Part shown: positions 53,786-63,566 of the stretch, in pieces
How the letters are laid out: every line of letters starts with the position of its first letter
How positions within the stretch are numbered: position 1 is the stretch's first letter
Source: Bacterioplanoides sp965200585
GTDB taxonomy: Bacteria; Pseudomonadota; Gammaproteobacteria; Pseudomonadales; Oceanobacteraceae
Length of the DNA stretch: 64,000 bases
Assembly: GCF_965200585.1 (NCBI RefSeq)
Contig: NZ_OZ241361.1
Reading direction: 5' to 3' (one strand)
Made by a program: the position numbers and the translations under genes
Notes under the pieces: generated by a model
Databases searched by the model: none
Told to the model about the DNA's origin: nothing
What the model saw: only the letters and a program-made list of their open reading frames with translations

Positions 53786-56700
53786 TCAGACTTTACTGAT
53801 CTCAGCCCAGCGCTTTTGTAAGCGTTTAAGAGATACCGGCTCTTTAGTTCCCAATGGCTGAGCAAACAGCGATACCCGCCACTCTTCTAACAACCAGCCA
53901 AATTCTTCCAGCTCATCGCTGAGCCGTGGTGCCATTTTGGCGCGGATGTCGGCAAACGGCTTGTACAGGTTTTCATACTCAATCATTGACTGACGATCAC
54001 GCGGTAAATTCCCCTGTAACTTATCCAGCCGGTAATCCATGGCCTTGAGATAGCGACTGAAACTTTGCAATCGTGGCCACGGCGTTTGTTGCATAAAGCC
54101 TTTACTCAGCAAGCGTTCCAGATGTGCCTTCACATCCGAGTACGCCATGGCCTTATCCAGGCTCACGGCCCCGCCCATGGTTTTCAGGATTTTATGGCGC
54201 AGTGTGATCCACTCAATAAACTGAGTTAACAGCTTATTGCCGTGCTCAAACAGCTCAGAGCGACGCTCCAGGCGCTGTTTAAATTCCTGTTCCAGATACG
54301 GCAGCGACTCATTCCAAGGGACAAATACCTGAATAAAAGCGGCCTGAATCAGGTCAGCGGTGATTTCTGTTTCACTGCCAAGGCCTTTGCAATACAGCCA
54401 CTTCCCTTTCATGGTTTGCTGAATATGCGATTTCAGCGCCCGCTCCTGATCCGGTAACTGGCGACGAATCAGCTGACACACGCCTAAGCGGTGCTGACGT
54501 GCAGCCTCAAACTCATCTGCTTCGACGGTAAGCTGAATATCGGTTTTCTCCGACTTCTCTTTGGCAGGCTTTAAACAAGGGAAAGCACGTACCGGCAGGC
54601 CATTAACTTCCGTTTGTGTGGTTTGTGGCAGATCACCAAAGTCCCAACCATTGACCTGATCGCGCTGGAAGCCGGAATGACTCAGATCCTGAATCTGGGC
54701 TTGTGAAGCATCAGCGTACTGATCTTTTAAAGCGGCCAGGTCACGCCCCTGAGCAATCAGCTTGCGATCGGCCATTACCCGAATATTCATGCGCAGATGA
54801 TCGGGCAATTCAGTTGCCGTCAGCTGCTCGGTATCAATCTGCTCCGGGCGTAAATCTTTGTTTAAATAATTCAGCAACTGAGCAATCAGACCACCACCGG
54901 AAGGGCTATGTTGTGCCAGAAAAGACTGAGCGGTATTCGGCACCGGCACAAAGCGCTTACGAATCGCCTTGGGTAAGCCTTTAATCAAGGCCACAACCTT
55001 GTCTTCGATAAAGCCCGGCACCAGCCATTCGGTTTGTGCTTCCGGCACCTGCTGCAACATAGCTACCGGTACACTCAGCGACACCCCGTCATCAGCGGTT
55101 CCCGGTGCAAAGCTATAACTCAAGGGGAATGCCATGCCCTGCCAGTCCAGCTCGGTTGGATAATCACTGGCACCAACGCCCGCCGCTTCCGGGCTGAGCA
55201 AAAAGTCACGGGTAAAATATAACGCCTGCTTTTCAGCGTCTTTTGCCTTAGAGAACCAACGTTCCAGGTGCTTAGTGGTGACGATATGATCCGGCAGCGC
55301 CTTGTTATAAAACTCTGCCAGGTAAGCATCATCAATCACCAGATCACGGCGGCGTGACTTCTCTTCGTATTCGGTGACTTCGGCCAGCAATGTCAGGTTC
55401 TTCTGGTAGAAGTCAGCTTTGGTGCGGATCTTCTGTTCGACCAAGGCTTCCTGAATCAGAATCTCACGGGCAGCTTCTGGGTGAGTATTGGCGTAGTTCA
55501 CCCGTTTCTTCGGGTTCACAATCAGGCCATACAAGGTGCTTTGTTCAAACGCCACCACTTGCCCGCGCTGACTTTGCCAGTGTGGTTCAAAATACTGATA
55601 TTTCAGCAGCGGCTTACCAATTTCTTCAATCCATTGCGGCTCAATTTTGGCGACAGTACGGGCATACAGTTTTGAGGTTTCCACCAGCTCGGCGGCCATC
55701 ATCCATTTGGGCTTTTTCTTATATTGACCTGACGCCGGGAAGATCCAGAACTTGCGGTTTCGCGCCCCCAAGTATTCCCCAGGGTTTGATTGAGAGCCTT
55801 CAGACTTGAAGCCAACCTGGCTTAACATGCCAGACAACAGCGACTTATGCAGCGATTCGTAACTGGCCGCCTGCTCTTTTTCCTCCAGCCCCAGATCCTT
55901 ACATAAGATATGCAACTGACGATGGGTATCACGCCACTCGCGCATGCGCATGTAATTGAGGAAATATTTCGCACACCACTTACGCAACTGATTCTGCGAT
56001 AACTCCTGACGCTGTTCCTCAAAGCCATTCCACAGGTTTAACAGGCTGACAAAGTCAGAGTCTTCGTCTTTCCAGGTTCGGTGTTTTTCATCCGACTGTT
56101 GTTGTTTTTCCGGTGGTCGTTCACGTGGGTCCTGCACCGTCAGCGCCGCAGCAATGATCAGCACTTCTTTTAATGCCTGCTGTTTTTGTGCCTCCAGCAT
56201 CATCCGGGCAATACGTGGATCAACCGGTAAGCGTGCCATCTGGCGACCCAGCTCTGTCAGATTCTGGCGACTATCAACGGCTTCCAGCTCCTGCAGCAAG
56301 GTAAAGCCATCTTTGACAAAGCGTTCGTCCGGGGCATCAACAAACGGGAAGTCCTGTAACTTGCCCAGCTTCAGATGCAGCATTTGCAGCACAACAGCCG
56401 CCAGGTTAGTTCGACGAATTTCCGGGTCAGTAAATTCATCCCGACCGAGAAAATCAGACTCTTCGTACAGACGAATACACACACCTGGGGCAACCCGGCC
56501 ACAACGACCGGCGCGCTGATTAGCACTGGCCTGAGAAATGGCCTCAATCGGCAAACGCTGCACTTTGCTGCGATAACTGTAACGACTGATACGGGCAATA
56601 CCGGAGTCCACGACGTAACGAATCCCGGGCACCGTCAGCGAGGTTTCTGCCACGTTTGTCGCCAGCACCACACGACGCCCACCATGGGGCTTAAAGATTT

Positions 56701-57847
56701 TCTGTTGATCACCCGCACTTAAGCGCGCATACAAGGGCAGAATATCGGTAGCGGGTAGCTGGGCCCGGCGCAAAAATTCAGCACATTCACGAATCTCACG
56801 CTCACCCGGTAAAAATACCAGCACATCACCGGGCTGGCCTTTGGCTTTATCTTCACCACGTAATTCCGCCAACGCATCGGCAACGCCTTCAAATAAGGAG
56901 CGATCTTCCCCCTCCTCGTCTTCACGAACAAGCGGGCGATAACGGGTTTCTACCGGATAAGTGCGGCCGGATACTTCAATGACCGGCGCGGGATTGCCGT
57001 TGGCATCGGCAAAGTGTTTTGAGAAACGCTCAACATCAATGGTGGCTGAGGTAATGATGACTTTTAAGTCCGGGCGCTTGGGCAACAATTGCTTTAAATA
57101 GCCCATCAGAAAATCGATATTCAGACTGCGCTCATGGGCTTCGTCGATAATAATGACGTCGTATTCATTGAGAAACTTATCGTGCTGAGTCTGAGCCAGC
57201 AGGATGCCGTCGGTCATCAGCTTGATGCGCGTCTGATCGTTACTCTGATCGGTAAAACGCACCTGAAAACCCACCTGATTGCCGAGCTGGCATTGCAGTT
57301 CTTCGGCAATACGACCGGCCACCGCCCGTGCGGCTAAACGCCGCGGCTGAGTATGCGCAATGCGGCCATAGATCCCTAACCCGGCTTCCAGGCAGACCTT
57401 TGGCAACTGAGTAGTTTTACCAGAACCGGTTTCACCCGCGACCACCACCACCTGATTCTCTTTAACCGCCTTGAGGATTTCGTCTTTACGCTCAGAAACC
57501 GGCAGGTCCGGATAGCTGACCGGCAGCGGCTGAGAACGCAGTTTGACCAGTTCCTGACTTCTCTGAATACGGGTCAGCAGCTTCTCCAGCACCTTATCGA
57601 AGGGTTTGCCCTCTTCCAGCAGGGTTTTAATTTGGCGCACACTGCGGCGTAACGCAAAACGATCTTTGATCAGGCAATGATCAATGGCCTGGTATAAGGC
57701 TTTAATATCAGGTGTGACATCGGTTAACTGATTGGTCGGGCTAGAGGTCAAGTGCAGCTCGCTTTCTTGCTGGTCGGTGTGGCATAAACTCCGGCACGGC
57801 GAAACGCTTGCCAGATTGGAGGCGTATCTTAAAGCACCTCTGCTCAT
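53786..57847 (-). CDS. hrpA: ATP-dependent RNA helicase HrpA
   Basis: This encodes a 1353-aa DEAH-box helicase. Walker A GETGSGKTTQLPK, DEAHERS and SATID mark the first RecA domain. QRAGRCGRV marks motif VI of the second. HA2 and OB domains follow, then a long DUF3418-type C-terminal region typical of HrpA. The length is near E. coli (1300). The first ~40 residues may be over-extended. It lies head to head with the lipase gene. Confidence 0.93.
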   Translation of the reverse strand: MSRGALRYASNLASVSPCRSLCHTDQQESELHLTSSPTNQLTDVTPDIKALYQAIDHCLIKDRFALRRSVRQIKTLLEEGKPFDKVLEKLLTRIQRSQELVKLRSQPLPVSYPDLPVSERKDEILKAVKENQVVVVAGETGSGKTTQLPKVCLEAGLGIYGRIAHTQPRRLAARAVAGRIAEELQCQLGNQVGFQVRFTDQSNDQTRIKLMTDGILLAQTQHDKFLNEYDVIIIDEAHERSLNIDFLMGYLKQLLPKRPDLKVIITSATIDVERFSKHFADANGNPAPVIEVSGRTYPVETRYRPLVREDEEGEDRSLFEGVADALAELRGEDKAKGQPGDVLVFLPGEREIRECAEFLRRAQLPATDILPLYARLSAGDQQKIFKPHGGRRVVLATNVAETSLTVPGIRYVVDSGIARISRYSYRSKVQRLPIEAISQASANQRAGRCGRVAPGVCIRLYEESDFLGRDEFTDPEIRRTNLAAVVLQMLHLKLGKLQDFPFVDAPDERFVKDGFTLLQELEAVDSRQNLTELGRQMARLPVDPRIARMMLEAQKQQALKEVLIIAAALTVQDPRERPPEKQQQSDEKHRTWKDEDSDFVSLLNLWNGFEEQRQELSQNQLRKWCAKYFLNYMRMREWRDTHRQLHILCKDLGLEEKEQAASYESLHKSLLSGMLSQVGFKSEGSQSNPGEYLGARNRKFWIFPASGQYKKKPKWMMAAELVETSKLYARTVAKIEPQWIEEIGKPLLKYQYFEPHWQSQRGQVVAFEQSTLYGLIVNPKKRVNYANTHPEAAREILIQEALVEQKIRTKADFYQKNLTLLAEVTEYEEKSRRRDLVIDDAYLAEFYNKALPDHIVTTKHLERWFSKAKDAEKQALYFTRDFLLSPEAAGVGASDYPTELDWQGMAFPLSYSFAPGTADDGVSLSVPVAMLQQVPEAQTEWLVPGFIEDKVVALIKGLPKAIRKRFVPVPNTAQSFLAQHSPSGGGLIAQLLNYLNKDLRPEQIDTEQLTATELPDHLRMNIRVMADRKLIAQGRDLAALKDQYADASQAQIQDLSHSGFQRDQVNGWDFGDLPQTTQTEVNGLPVRAFPCLKPAKEKSEKTDIQLTVEADEFEAARQHRLGVCQLIRRQLPDQERALKSHIQQTMKGKWLYCKGLGSETEITADLIQAAFIQVFVPWNESLPYLEQEFKQRLERRSELFEHGNKLLTQFIEWITLRHKILKTMGGAVSLDKAMAYSDVKAHLERLLSKGFMQQTPWPRLQSFSRYLKAMDYRLDKLQGNLPRDRQSMIEYENLYKPFADIRAKMAPRLSDELEEFGWLLEEWRVSLFAQPLGTKEPVSLKRLQKRWAEISKV

Positions 57848-57954
57848 TTACCAATTTCATAGCCTCTGTTTCTAAGTGGCACGAAATGCCTATTGCCGAC
57901 TCATGCCATTTCATTAGTTTATTAGATCAACCCCTGATCAAAATAGGTGATCTG

Positions 57955-58914
57955 ATGATAAGAATAAAAATGACACAGCTCATCACTGCGCTCCTGATTC
58001 TGGCATTTTCCTGCTCAGCTTCTGCGTGGTGTATTTTTTCCTGCAACTACACCAAAACCAAACATCCAATCGTATTGGTTCATGGGGTTGGTGGCTTTGA
58101 CACACTGTTAGGGGTTGATTATTTCTTTGGTATTCCCGATGAATTGGAAGATGGCGGCGCAACGGTTCACGTTGCCGAGCTCTCACCATTTAATTCCAAT
58201 GCATTTCGTGGTCAGAGTCTGGTTGAATGGCTGGAAGATCTGCACGCTACCGAATACAGCGGCGACCCGGCGGTTAAATTTAACTTAATTGGTCACAGCT
58301 TAGGGGGCCCGGATGTGCGCTATGTTGCTGCAGTACGCCCGGACCTGGTGGCTTCAGTCAGCACTGTTGGTGCCAGCCACAAAGGCTTAGACCCCGGCAT
58401 TGATGCCGCGGCACAAGCCATTGATTCAGTCACAGGGATCGCCAGCTCTTCGGCAGCACAGGTATTCATTGATTTTATCAGCTTCTTTTATCCGAATGAT
58501 GACCCGGTAGACTGGTTGGCTAATTTCAATGCTGTGATTGGAGATGGCCCGGCGCAGTTTAATGCGATGTTTCCGGCCGGTATCCCCACCACGGACTGCG
58601 GCGAAGGCGAATACGTCACCACCACTTCTCATGGCACAATCCGAAATTATTCATGGGTTGGCAGCGACCCGGTAACCAATGTACTCGACCCCAGCGACGC
58701 CCTGTTTGGTGCCCTGTCATTACTCACCACCGAGCGTAATGACGGCCTGATCTGGTCATGCGGTGCGCACTTTGGTCGCGTTATTCGCGACGATTACCGC
58801 ATGAACCATGGCGATGAGATTAATCAGACGCTTGGATTCACTTCATTATTCGAGACCGATCCGAAACAGTTGTATCGCAACCATGCCAACCGCCTGAAAA
58901 ATGCTGGCCTGTAA
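57955..58914 (+). CDS. Secreted triacylglycerol lipase (family I)
   Basis: This encodes a 319-aa lipase. A signal peptide ends near SASA. HPIVLVHGVGG is the oxyanion loop, GHSLGG gives nucleophile S115, D263 (RNDGLI) and H285 (MNHGDEIN) complete the triad. C215 and C269 fit the conserved disulfide. I place the start at 57955 with AGGTGAT upstream. It is exported, folded by the foldase encoded next, and probably released by type II secretion. Confidence 0.92.
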   Translation: MIRIKMTQLITALLILAFSCSASAWCIFSCNYTKTKHPIVLVHGVGGFDTLLGVDYFFGIPDELEDGGATVHVAELSPFNSNAFRGQSLVEWLEDLHATEYSGDPAVKFNLIGHSLGGPDVRYVAAVRPDLVASVSTVGASHKGLDPGIDAAAQAIDSVTGIASSSAAQVFIDFISFFYPNDDPVDWLANFNAVIGDGPAQFNAMFPAGIPTTDCGEGEYVTTTSHGTIRNYSWVGSDPVTNVLDPSDALFGALSLLTTERNDGLIWSCGAHFGRVIRDDYRMNHGDEINQTLGFTSLFETDPKQLYRNHANRLKNAGL

Positions 58915-58926
58915 CAAGAGGTTGTT

Positions 58927-59976
58927 ATGAGCATACACTCCCGTTTCCTGATTCCCGCCGTCGCGGCAGTGGCGGGAGTGTTGTTGCTTGCCACTCAGAT
59001 GACAAACAGCACCCAGCATTCTCAGCCTCACACACCACCTCCTGAGAGTCACACCGCGGCTCAACAGGACAGCAATCTGACTCATTCAGACCACACACCA
59101 ACCACCTCAACACTGGAGCAACGCCTGGGGGTTTTACCCGAAGCTTATAGCAATAAGCCCAGCTCGCTATTCGACACTGAGGTTGATGGTGGCTTCCTGA
59201 TTGACGAACACGGACAGTTTGTGGCAAACCGCAGCGCCCTGCAGGTGTTTTTGTATTTTTTCAGCGCCTCAGGAGAAGAACCGGATGCAGTTATTCGCAG
59301 CCGTATTCTATTACACGCCATCAGTCAGGGAATATCAGAACAAGCCCTGATCGATATTGCTGCCACTCTCGATCGCTATATGGCTTTTCGCCTGGCAGCA
59401 AAAGAATTAATCACGTCAGGTGAATGGGTATTTGATGACCTGCAGCACCGCTTTGAGCTGATCACTCAGCTCAGAGAAGAAGTTCTGGGTTATGAGCTCA
59501 GCCAGGCCTTTTTTAGTGAACAAGATCAGCTGCAATTAAATGCACTGGAACGTCGCAATATTGAGGCAGATGTTTCACTGACCGAGGAAGAAAAACACTC
59601 TCAACTCAGCCAACTGGCTGAGCAATCTCCCAGCGCTCAGACTCAAGCCTATCAAAGCAACCTGAAACGCACCAAAGTGCGAGAGCAGGTCGCGCAACTA
59701 AAGACACAAGGAGCCAGTAAGGAGGAGATTTTCAACATACGCAGTCAGGCTTATGGCGATGCGGCAGCAACACGACTGCAGATACTGGATGACCAACGCC
59801 ATGACTGGCAGCGCCGACTAACGGCATTCAGTGAGGCCCGGACTCAGCTCCAGCAAAACAGCCTGATTGGTTCCGACCAATACCAAAATGAAATGAATGG
59901 TTTGTATCAGCAGTTTTTTAAACCCGAGGAATTGCCCAAGGTAAAAGCATATGAACGTTTTGTGCTGAACAAATAA
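58927..59976 (+). CDS. Lipase-specific foldase LifO
   Basis: This encodes a 349-aa membrane-anchored foldase (hydrophobic N-terminus LIPAVAAVAGVLLLAT, Pro/Thr/His linker). It starts 12 bp after the lipase. Family landmarks are EQRLGVLPEAYSNKPSSLFDTEVDGGF and a helical C-terminal clamp. The usual RxxFDYFLSA motif reads LQVFLYFFSASGE (residues 105-117), with Arg and Asp replaced by Leu. Confidence 0.88.
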   Translation: MSIHSRFLIPAVAAVAGVLLLATQMTNSTQHSQPHTPPPESHTAAQQDSNLTHSDHTPTTSTLEQRLGVLPEAYSNKPSSLFDTEVDGGFLIDEHGQFVANRSALQVFLYFFSASGEEPDAVIRSRILLHAISQGISEQALIDIAATLDRYMAFRLAAKELITSGEWVFDDLQHRFELITQLREEVLGYELSQAFFSEQDQLQLNALERRNIEADVSLTEEEKHSQLSQLAEQSPSAQTQAYQSNLKRTKVREQVAQLKTQGASKEEIFNIRSQAYGDAAATRLQILDDQRHDWQRRLTAFSEARTQLQQNSLIGSDQYQNEMNGLYQQFFKPEELPKVKAYERFVLNK

Positions 59977-59995
59977 CCCTTACGCCAAACAGGCA

Positions 59996-60024
59996 TAAAA
60001 AACGCCCGGCCGGTTTCCCGGGCG
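59996..60024 (-). terminator. Terminator of fadD
   Basis: CGCCCGG and CCGGGCG arms (60003-60009, 60018-60024) with a T-run on the minus strand, 35 bp past the fadD stop. It also ends read-through from the foldase side. Confidence 0.75.
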
Positions 60025-60058
60025 GGCATCTTCTAACAGGTTTAAGATGGCTTAAAAC

Positions 60059-61738
60059 TTATGCGTTTTTCGCCAACTCTTCGTCCCGAAGCTCGCGACG
60101 CAGAATCTTACCAACGTTAGTTTTTGGCAGCTCATCACGGAACTCAACGTGACGCGGCACTTTGTACGCCGTTAAACGCTCACGACTCCAGTTGATGACT
60201 TCGGCTGCGGTTAAGTTTTCGTTGCTGGATACCAGGAATACTTTGACTGCTTCGGAGCTCTTAGGGTCTGGCACACCCACAGCCGCCACTTCCACCACAT
60301 CAGGGTGCGCAGCAACCACATCTTCAACTTCGTTCGGGTACACGTTGAAACCAGAAACAATGATCATGTCTTTTTTACGGTCGACGATTTTCATATAACC
60401 GTCTTCCTGAATCACCGCAACGTCACCGGTTTTTAACCAGCCATCTTCGTCGATGGTTTCAGCAGTTGCTTCCGGACGCTGCCAGTAACCTTTCATGACC
60501 TGCGGGCCTTTCACGCACAGCTCACCGGACTGACCAACTTCCTGCTCGTTGCCTTCGTCATCGACTACTTTACATTGAGTACCGATTACCGGCATACCAA
60601 TGGTGCCCAGCTGCGCATAACCTGGAGGGTTGAAAGAAACCACAGGAGAGGTTTCGGTCATACCAAAACCTTCGGAGATTTCACAGCCAGTAACGCCTTG
60701 CCACTGATCTGCGGCATCTTTGGTTAATGCCATACCACCGGAAACGGTCAGCTTCAGGCCGGAGAAATCCAGATCGCAGAAGTCTTTCTGGCCACACAAA
60801 GCAACAAACAAGGTATTCAGACCAACGAAGGTGCTGAATTTATGGGTTTGCAGCGTTTTGATAAAACCAGGGATATCACGTGGATTCGGAATCAGAATCG
60901 AGTGGTTACCGGTTTCCAGCATCACCATGCAGTGCACAGTAAAAGCATAAATATGGTACAGCGGCAGTGGCGCAATCGCAGACTCTTTACCTTCGTCCAG
61001 AACCATGGTGAACAAACCGTGACACTGCTGCATATTGGCAATCAGGTTGCGGTGCGTCAGCATCGCGCCTTTCGCCACACCCGTGGTACCACCGGTGTAT
61101 TGCAAAACAGCAACGTCATTGCGATCCACTTTAGCCGGAGTGAAGGATTGACCCGCCCCTTTTGCCAAAGCAGTACGCAGAGAAACCGCACCCGGAATGT
61201 TATAAGCCGGTACTTCTTTTTTGACGTGTTTGATCACGGTGTTGATCAGCGTACGCTTAACCAAACCGTGCATATCACCCACCTGGGTCACAATTACGTG
61301 CTTGATGCCGGTATTTGGTAACACGTCAGCGGCTTTGGAAGCCATATTGGCCAGCACGACCAGCGCCTTAGCACCGGAGTCATTAAACTGGTGCTCCATT
61401 TCGCGCTCGGTGTACAGCGGGTTGGTGTTCACCACAACCATACCAGCGCGCATAGCACCAAAAGCCGCAATCGGATATTGCAGAACGTTAGGTAACTGAA
61501 TTGCAATACGGTCACCCGCCTGTAAGCTGGTTTCGTTTTGCAGATACGCCGCAAACGCCGCGCTCTTTTCATTCAGTTCAGCATACGTCAGCGTCTGACC
61601 TAAACAGGTAAATGCCGGACGGTCTGCGTATTTGGCGACAAACCCGTCAAAGATTTCGACAACGGATTCATGCAAATCCGGATTCACTGACTTCGGGTAA
61701 CCTTCCGGATAACGCTCCTGGAAGAATTGCTCGTTCAT
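60059..61738 (-). CDS. fadD: Long-chain acyl-CoA synthetase
   Basis: This encodes a 559-aa AMP-forming ligase that activates fatty acids for beta-oxidation. The P-loop is LQYTGGTTGVAKGAMLTHRN, and the adenylate motif is EGFGMTETSPVV. WLKTGDVAVIQEDGYMKIVDRKKDMI is the FadD signature. AGGAGG precedes the ATG at good spacing. It faces an alpha/beta hydrolase and lies by a lipase. Confidence 0.93.
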   Translation of the reverse strand: MNEQFFQERYPEGYPKSVNPDLHESVVEIFDGFVAKYADRPAFTCLGQTLTYAELNEKSAAFAAYLQNETSLQAGDRIAIQLPNVLQYPIAAFGAMRAGMVVVNTNPLYTEREMEHQFNDSGAKALVVLANMASKAADVLPNTGIKHVIVTQVGDMHGLVKRTLINTVIKHVKKEVPAYNIPGAVSLRTALAKGAGQSFTPAKVDRNDVAVLQYTGGTTGVAKGAMLTHRNLIANMQQCHGLFTMVLDEGKESAIAPLPLYHIYAFTVHCMVMLETGNHSILIPNPRDIPGFIKTLQTHKFSTFVGLNTLFVALCGQKDFCDLDFSGLKLTVSGGMALTKDAADQWQGVTGCEISEGFGMTETSPVVSFNPPGYAQLGTIGMPVIGTQCKVVDDEGNEQEVGQSGELCVKGPQVMKGYWQRPEATAETIDEDGWLKTGDVAVIQEDGYMKIVDRKKDMIIVSGFNVYPNEVEDVVAAHPDVVEVAAVGVPDPKSSEAVKVFLVSSNENLTAAEVINWSRERLTAYKVPRHVEFRDELPKTNVGKILRRELRDEELAKNA

Positions 61739-62004
61739 ACAACCTCCTGAATAGCTCTTAACTCAACCCGACTCCGCCGGATTGATCAGATTATTATTAT
61801 CGTCACACCTATTATTGCTATAAAAAACAATATCTTAATCGGATATTTACGATGGTATGACGCAAAAATACGCGGCGCAGTTTAGCGCTTTTACCCAATA
61901 GCAGCAAAAACAGTTGCCAACCGTTTACAAAACGCTACATAACAGACACTCTATCCCTTACGGGACTTCTGATTATAAAAACACCCTTCTCTCAGGCGCA
62001 GTAC
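61739..62004. other. Divergent region fadD / alpha-beta hydrolase
   Basis: The 266 bp are AT-rich in the middle. A CGTTT-ACA-AAACG dyad lies at 61922-61934. I saw no clear FadR or PsrA site. Confidence 0.4.
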
Positions 62005-62928
62005 ATGACGATACGTACCATTACCACCACCGATCAGCAGAGCTTCTCGGCTCACACCTGGCAGCATCCTCAACCTAAAGCACTGATTCATATTGTTCAC
62101 GGCATGGCCGAGCATTGCCTGCGATACCGCCCCTTTGCCGAGTATCTGCAACAGCAGGGCTTTAATGTGGTCACGCATAACCACCGTGGCCACGGCGAGC
62201 GTATGCCACAAGGCCATTTTGCCGATAGCCGGAGTAACCCCGGCGGCTGGGAGTGTGTAATTGATGACATGTTGCAGGTGCAACAACAGCTGGCCGATCT
62301 GAGTCAGAATGGCCAGCTACCGGTTATTTTGTTTGGCCATTCCATGGGATCGTTTATTGCTCAGGGGTTTGCCGTTCGTTATAGCCAGCGTTTATCCGGA
62401 CTGATACTGTCAGGCTCTAACTACCAGTCACCCATGCTGTATTACGCCGGGCGAACCCTTGCCCGTATGTTAAAAGTGCTTCAGAACGAAAGGACTCAAT
62501 CAAAGGTAATGGATGCCCTATCCTTTGGTTCGTTTAATAACCAGTTTAAACCGGCACGCACAGATTTTGACTGGCTCTCCCGTGACGAACAGCAGGTTAG
62601 TGACTACATTAATGATAAGGCTTGTGGCCACCGCTGCTCTTTGCAGTTATGGATTGACTTGTTTGGAGGCTTGATCGAAATCAGCAACCATCGCAATCTG
62701 GAGAAGATTCAGGCCAGCCTGCCAATCTTACTGATTGCCGGTGACCAGGACCCGGTAGGACAACAGGGTAAAGGTGTGACAGCACTGCAACAGGCGCTGA
62801 TGCAAACGGGTCATAAAAATGTCAGCTGCACGTTATACACTGGCGCCCGACATGAAGTGCTCAATGAGATTAATGCTGACGCTGTGTATCAGGACATACT
62901 GAACTGGCTTCAGACAACATTGATGTAA
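62005..62928 (+). CDS. Alpha/beta hydrolase (monoacylglycerol lipase-like)
   Basis: This encodes a 307-aa serine hydrolase of the monoglyceride lipase/PldB group. VHGMAEHCLRY is the oxyanion loop and FGHSMGSFIAQ holds the nucleophile Ser; DQDPVG and ARHEVLNE supply Asp and His. No signal peptide. It is divergent from fadD and precedes a MaoC gene by 33 bp, which points to lipid use. Confidence 0.88.
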   Translation: MTIRTITTTDQQSFSAHTWQHPQPKALIHIVHGMAEHCLRYRPFAEYLQQQGFNVVTHNHRGHGERMPQGHFADSRSNPGGWECVIDDMLQVQQQLADLSQNGQLPVILFGHSMGSFIAQGFAVRYSQRLSGLILSGSNYQSPMLYYAGRTLARMLKVLQNERTQSKVMDALSFGSFNNQFKPARTDFDWLSRDEQQVSDYINDKACGHRCSLQLWIDLFGGLIEISNHRNLEKIQASLPILLIAGDQDPVGQQGKGVTALQQALMQTGHKNVSCTLYTGARHEVLNEINADAVYQDILNWLQTTLM

Positions 62929-62961
62929 TGGCATCATCTCTTAACGGAAAGGATAAAAAAC

Positions 62962-63450
62962 ATGGAAACCATCACCAACCGCACATTTGAAGAAATCGAA
63001 ATCGGCGAAAGCTGCATTCGCAAGCATACCGTTTGTGAGAAGGATCTGATCCTGTTTGCGGCTGTATCCGGCGATCATAACCCGGTTCACCTGGATGCTG
63101 AATACGCTGCCAGCACCCCATTTAAAGGCCAGATTGCTCACGGCATGTTCACTGGCGCACTGATTTCTGCGGCGTTAGCCATGGATTTGCCCGGCCCGGG
63201 CACAGTTTATCTGGGCCAGAATCTGTCATTCCGTAAACCGGTCATGATTGGTGATGCATTAACCGTTGAATTAAAAGTCGCCAGCAAACACGAATCCAAA
63301 CCCATTGTGTCGCTGGAATGTACTGTGACCAATCAAAATGACAAAGTGGTTGCGACTGGTGAAGCCACCGTAATGGCTCCAACTGAAAAAATGACCGTGA
63401 ACGCACCGGATGTACCGGAAGTAACGGTTTCGGCGCCACAGCCGGCCTGA
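62962..63450 (+). CDS. MaoC-family (R)-enoyl-CoA hydratase
   Basis: This encodes a 162-aa hot-dog-fold hydratase. The motif SGDHNPVHLD gives D38 and H43, equal to the D31/H36 pair of PhaJ. GMFTGALISAAL follows. It may feed (R)-3-hydroxyacyl-CoA to PHA synthesis or other lipid steps. The C-terminal ~25 residues (Val/Pro/Ala-rich) are an extra tail. Confidence 0.88.
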   Translation: METITNRTFEEIEIGESCIRKHTVCEKDLILFAAVSGDHNPVHLDAEYAASTPFKGQIAHGMFTGALISAALAMDLPGPGTVYLGQNLSFRKPVMIGDALTVELKVASKHESKPIVSLECTVTNQNDKVVATGEATVMAPTEKMTVNAPDVPEVTVSAPQPA

Positions 63451-63478
63451 CCACTGCCATCTAACCTCTAAGGTTTGC

Positions 63479-63509
63479 GCATAAGCCATTCAATTTCGGT
63501 GGCTTATGC
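63479..63509 (+). terminator. Hairpin terminator after MaoC gene
   Basis: GCATAAGCCA and TGGCTTATGC form a 10-bp perfect stem, followed by a short T-run (CGTTTT). Confidence 0.65.
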
Positions 63510-63566
63510 CGTTTTCAGGGAGAACAGACTCATTAATAATAAAAAAACTAACATCATTCTTATCTT

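Noticed and set aside
61739..62004. FadR or PsrA operator upstream of fadD
   Set aside because: The dyad CGTTT-ACA-AAACG does not match either consensus, and no other candidate is seen.
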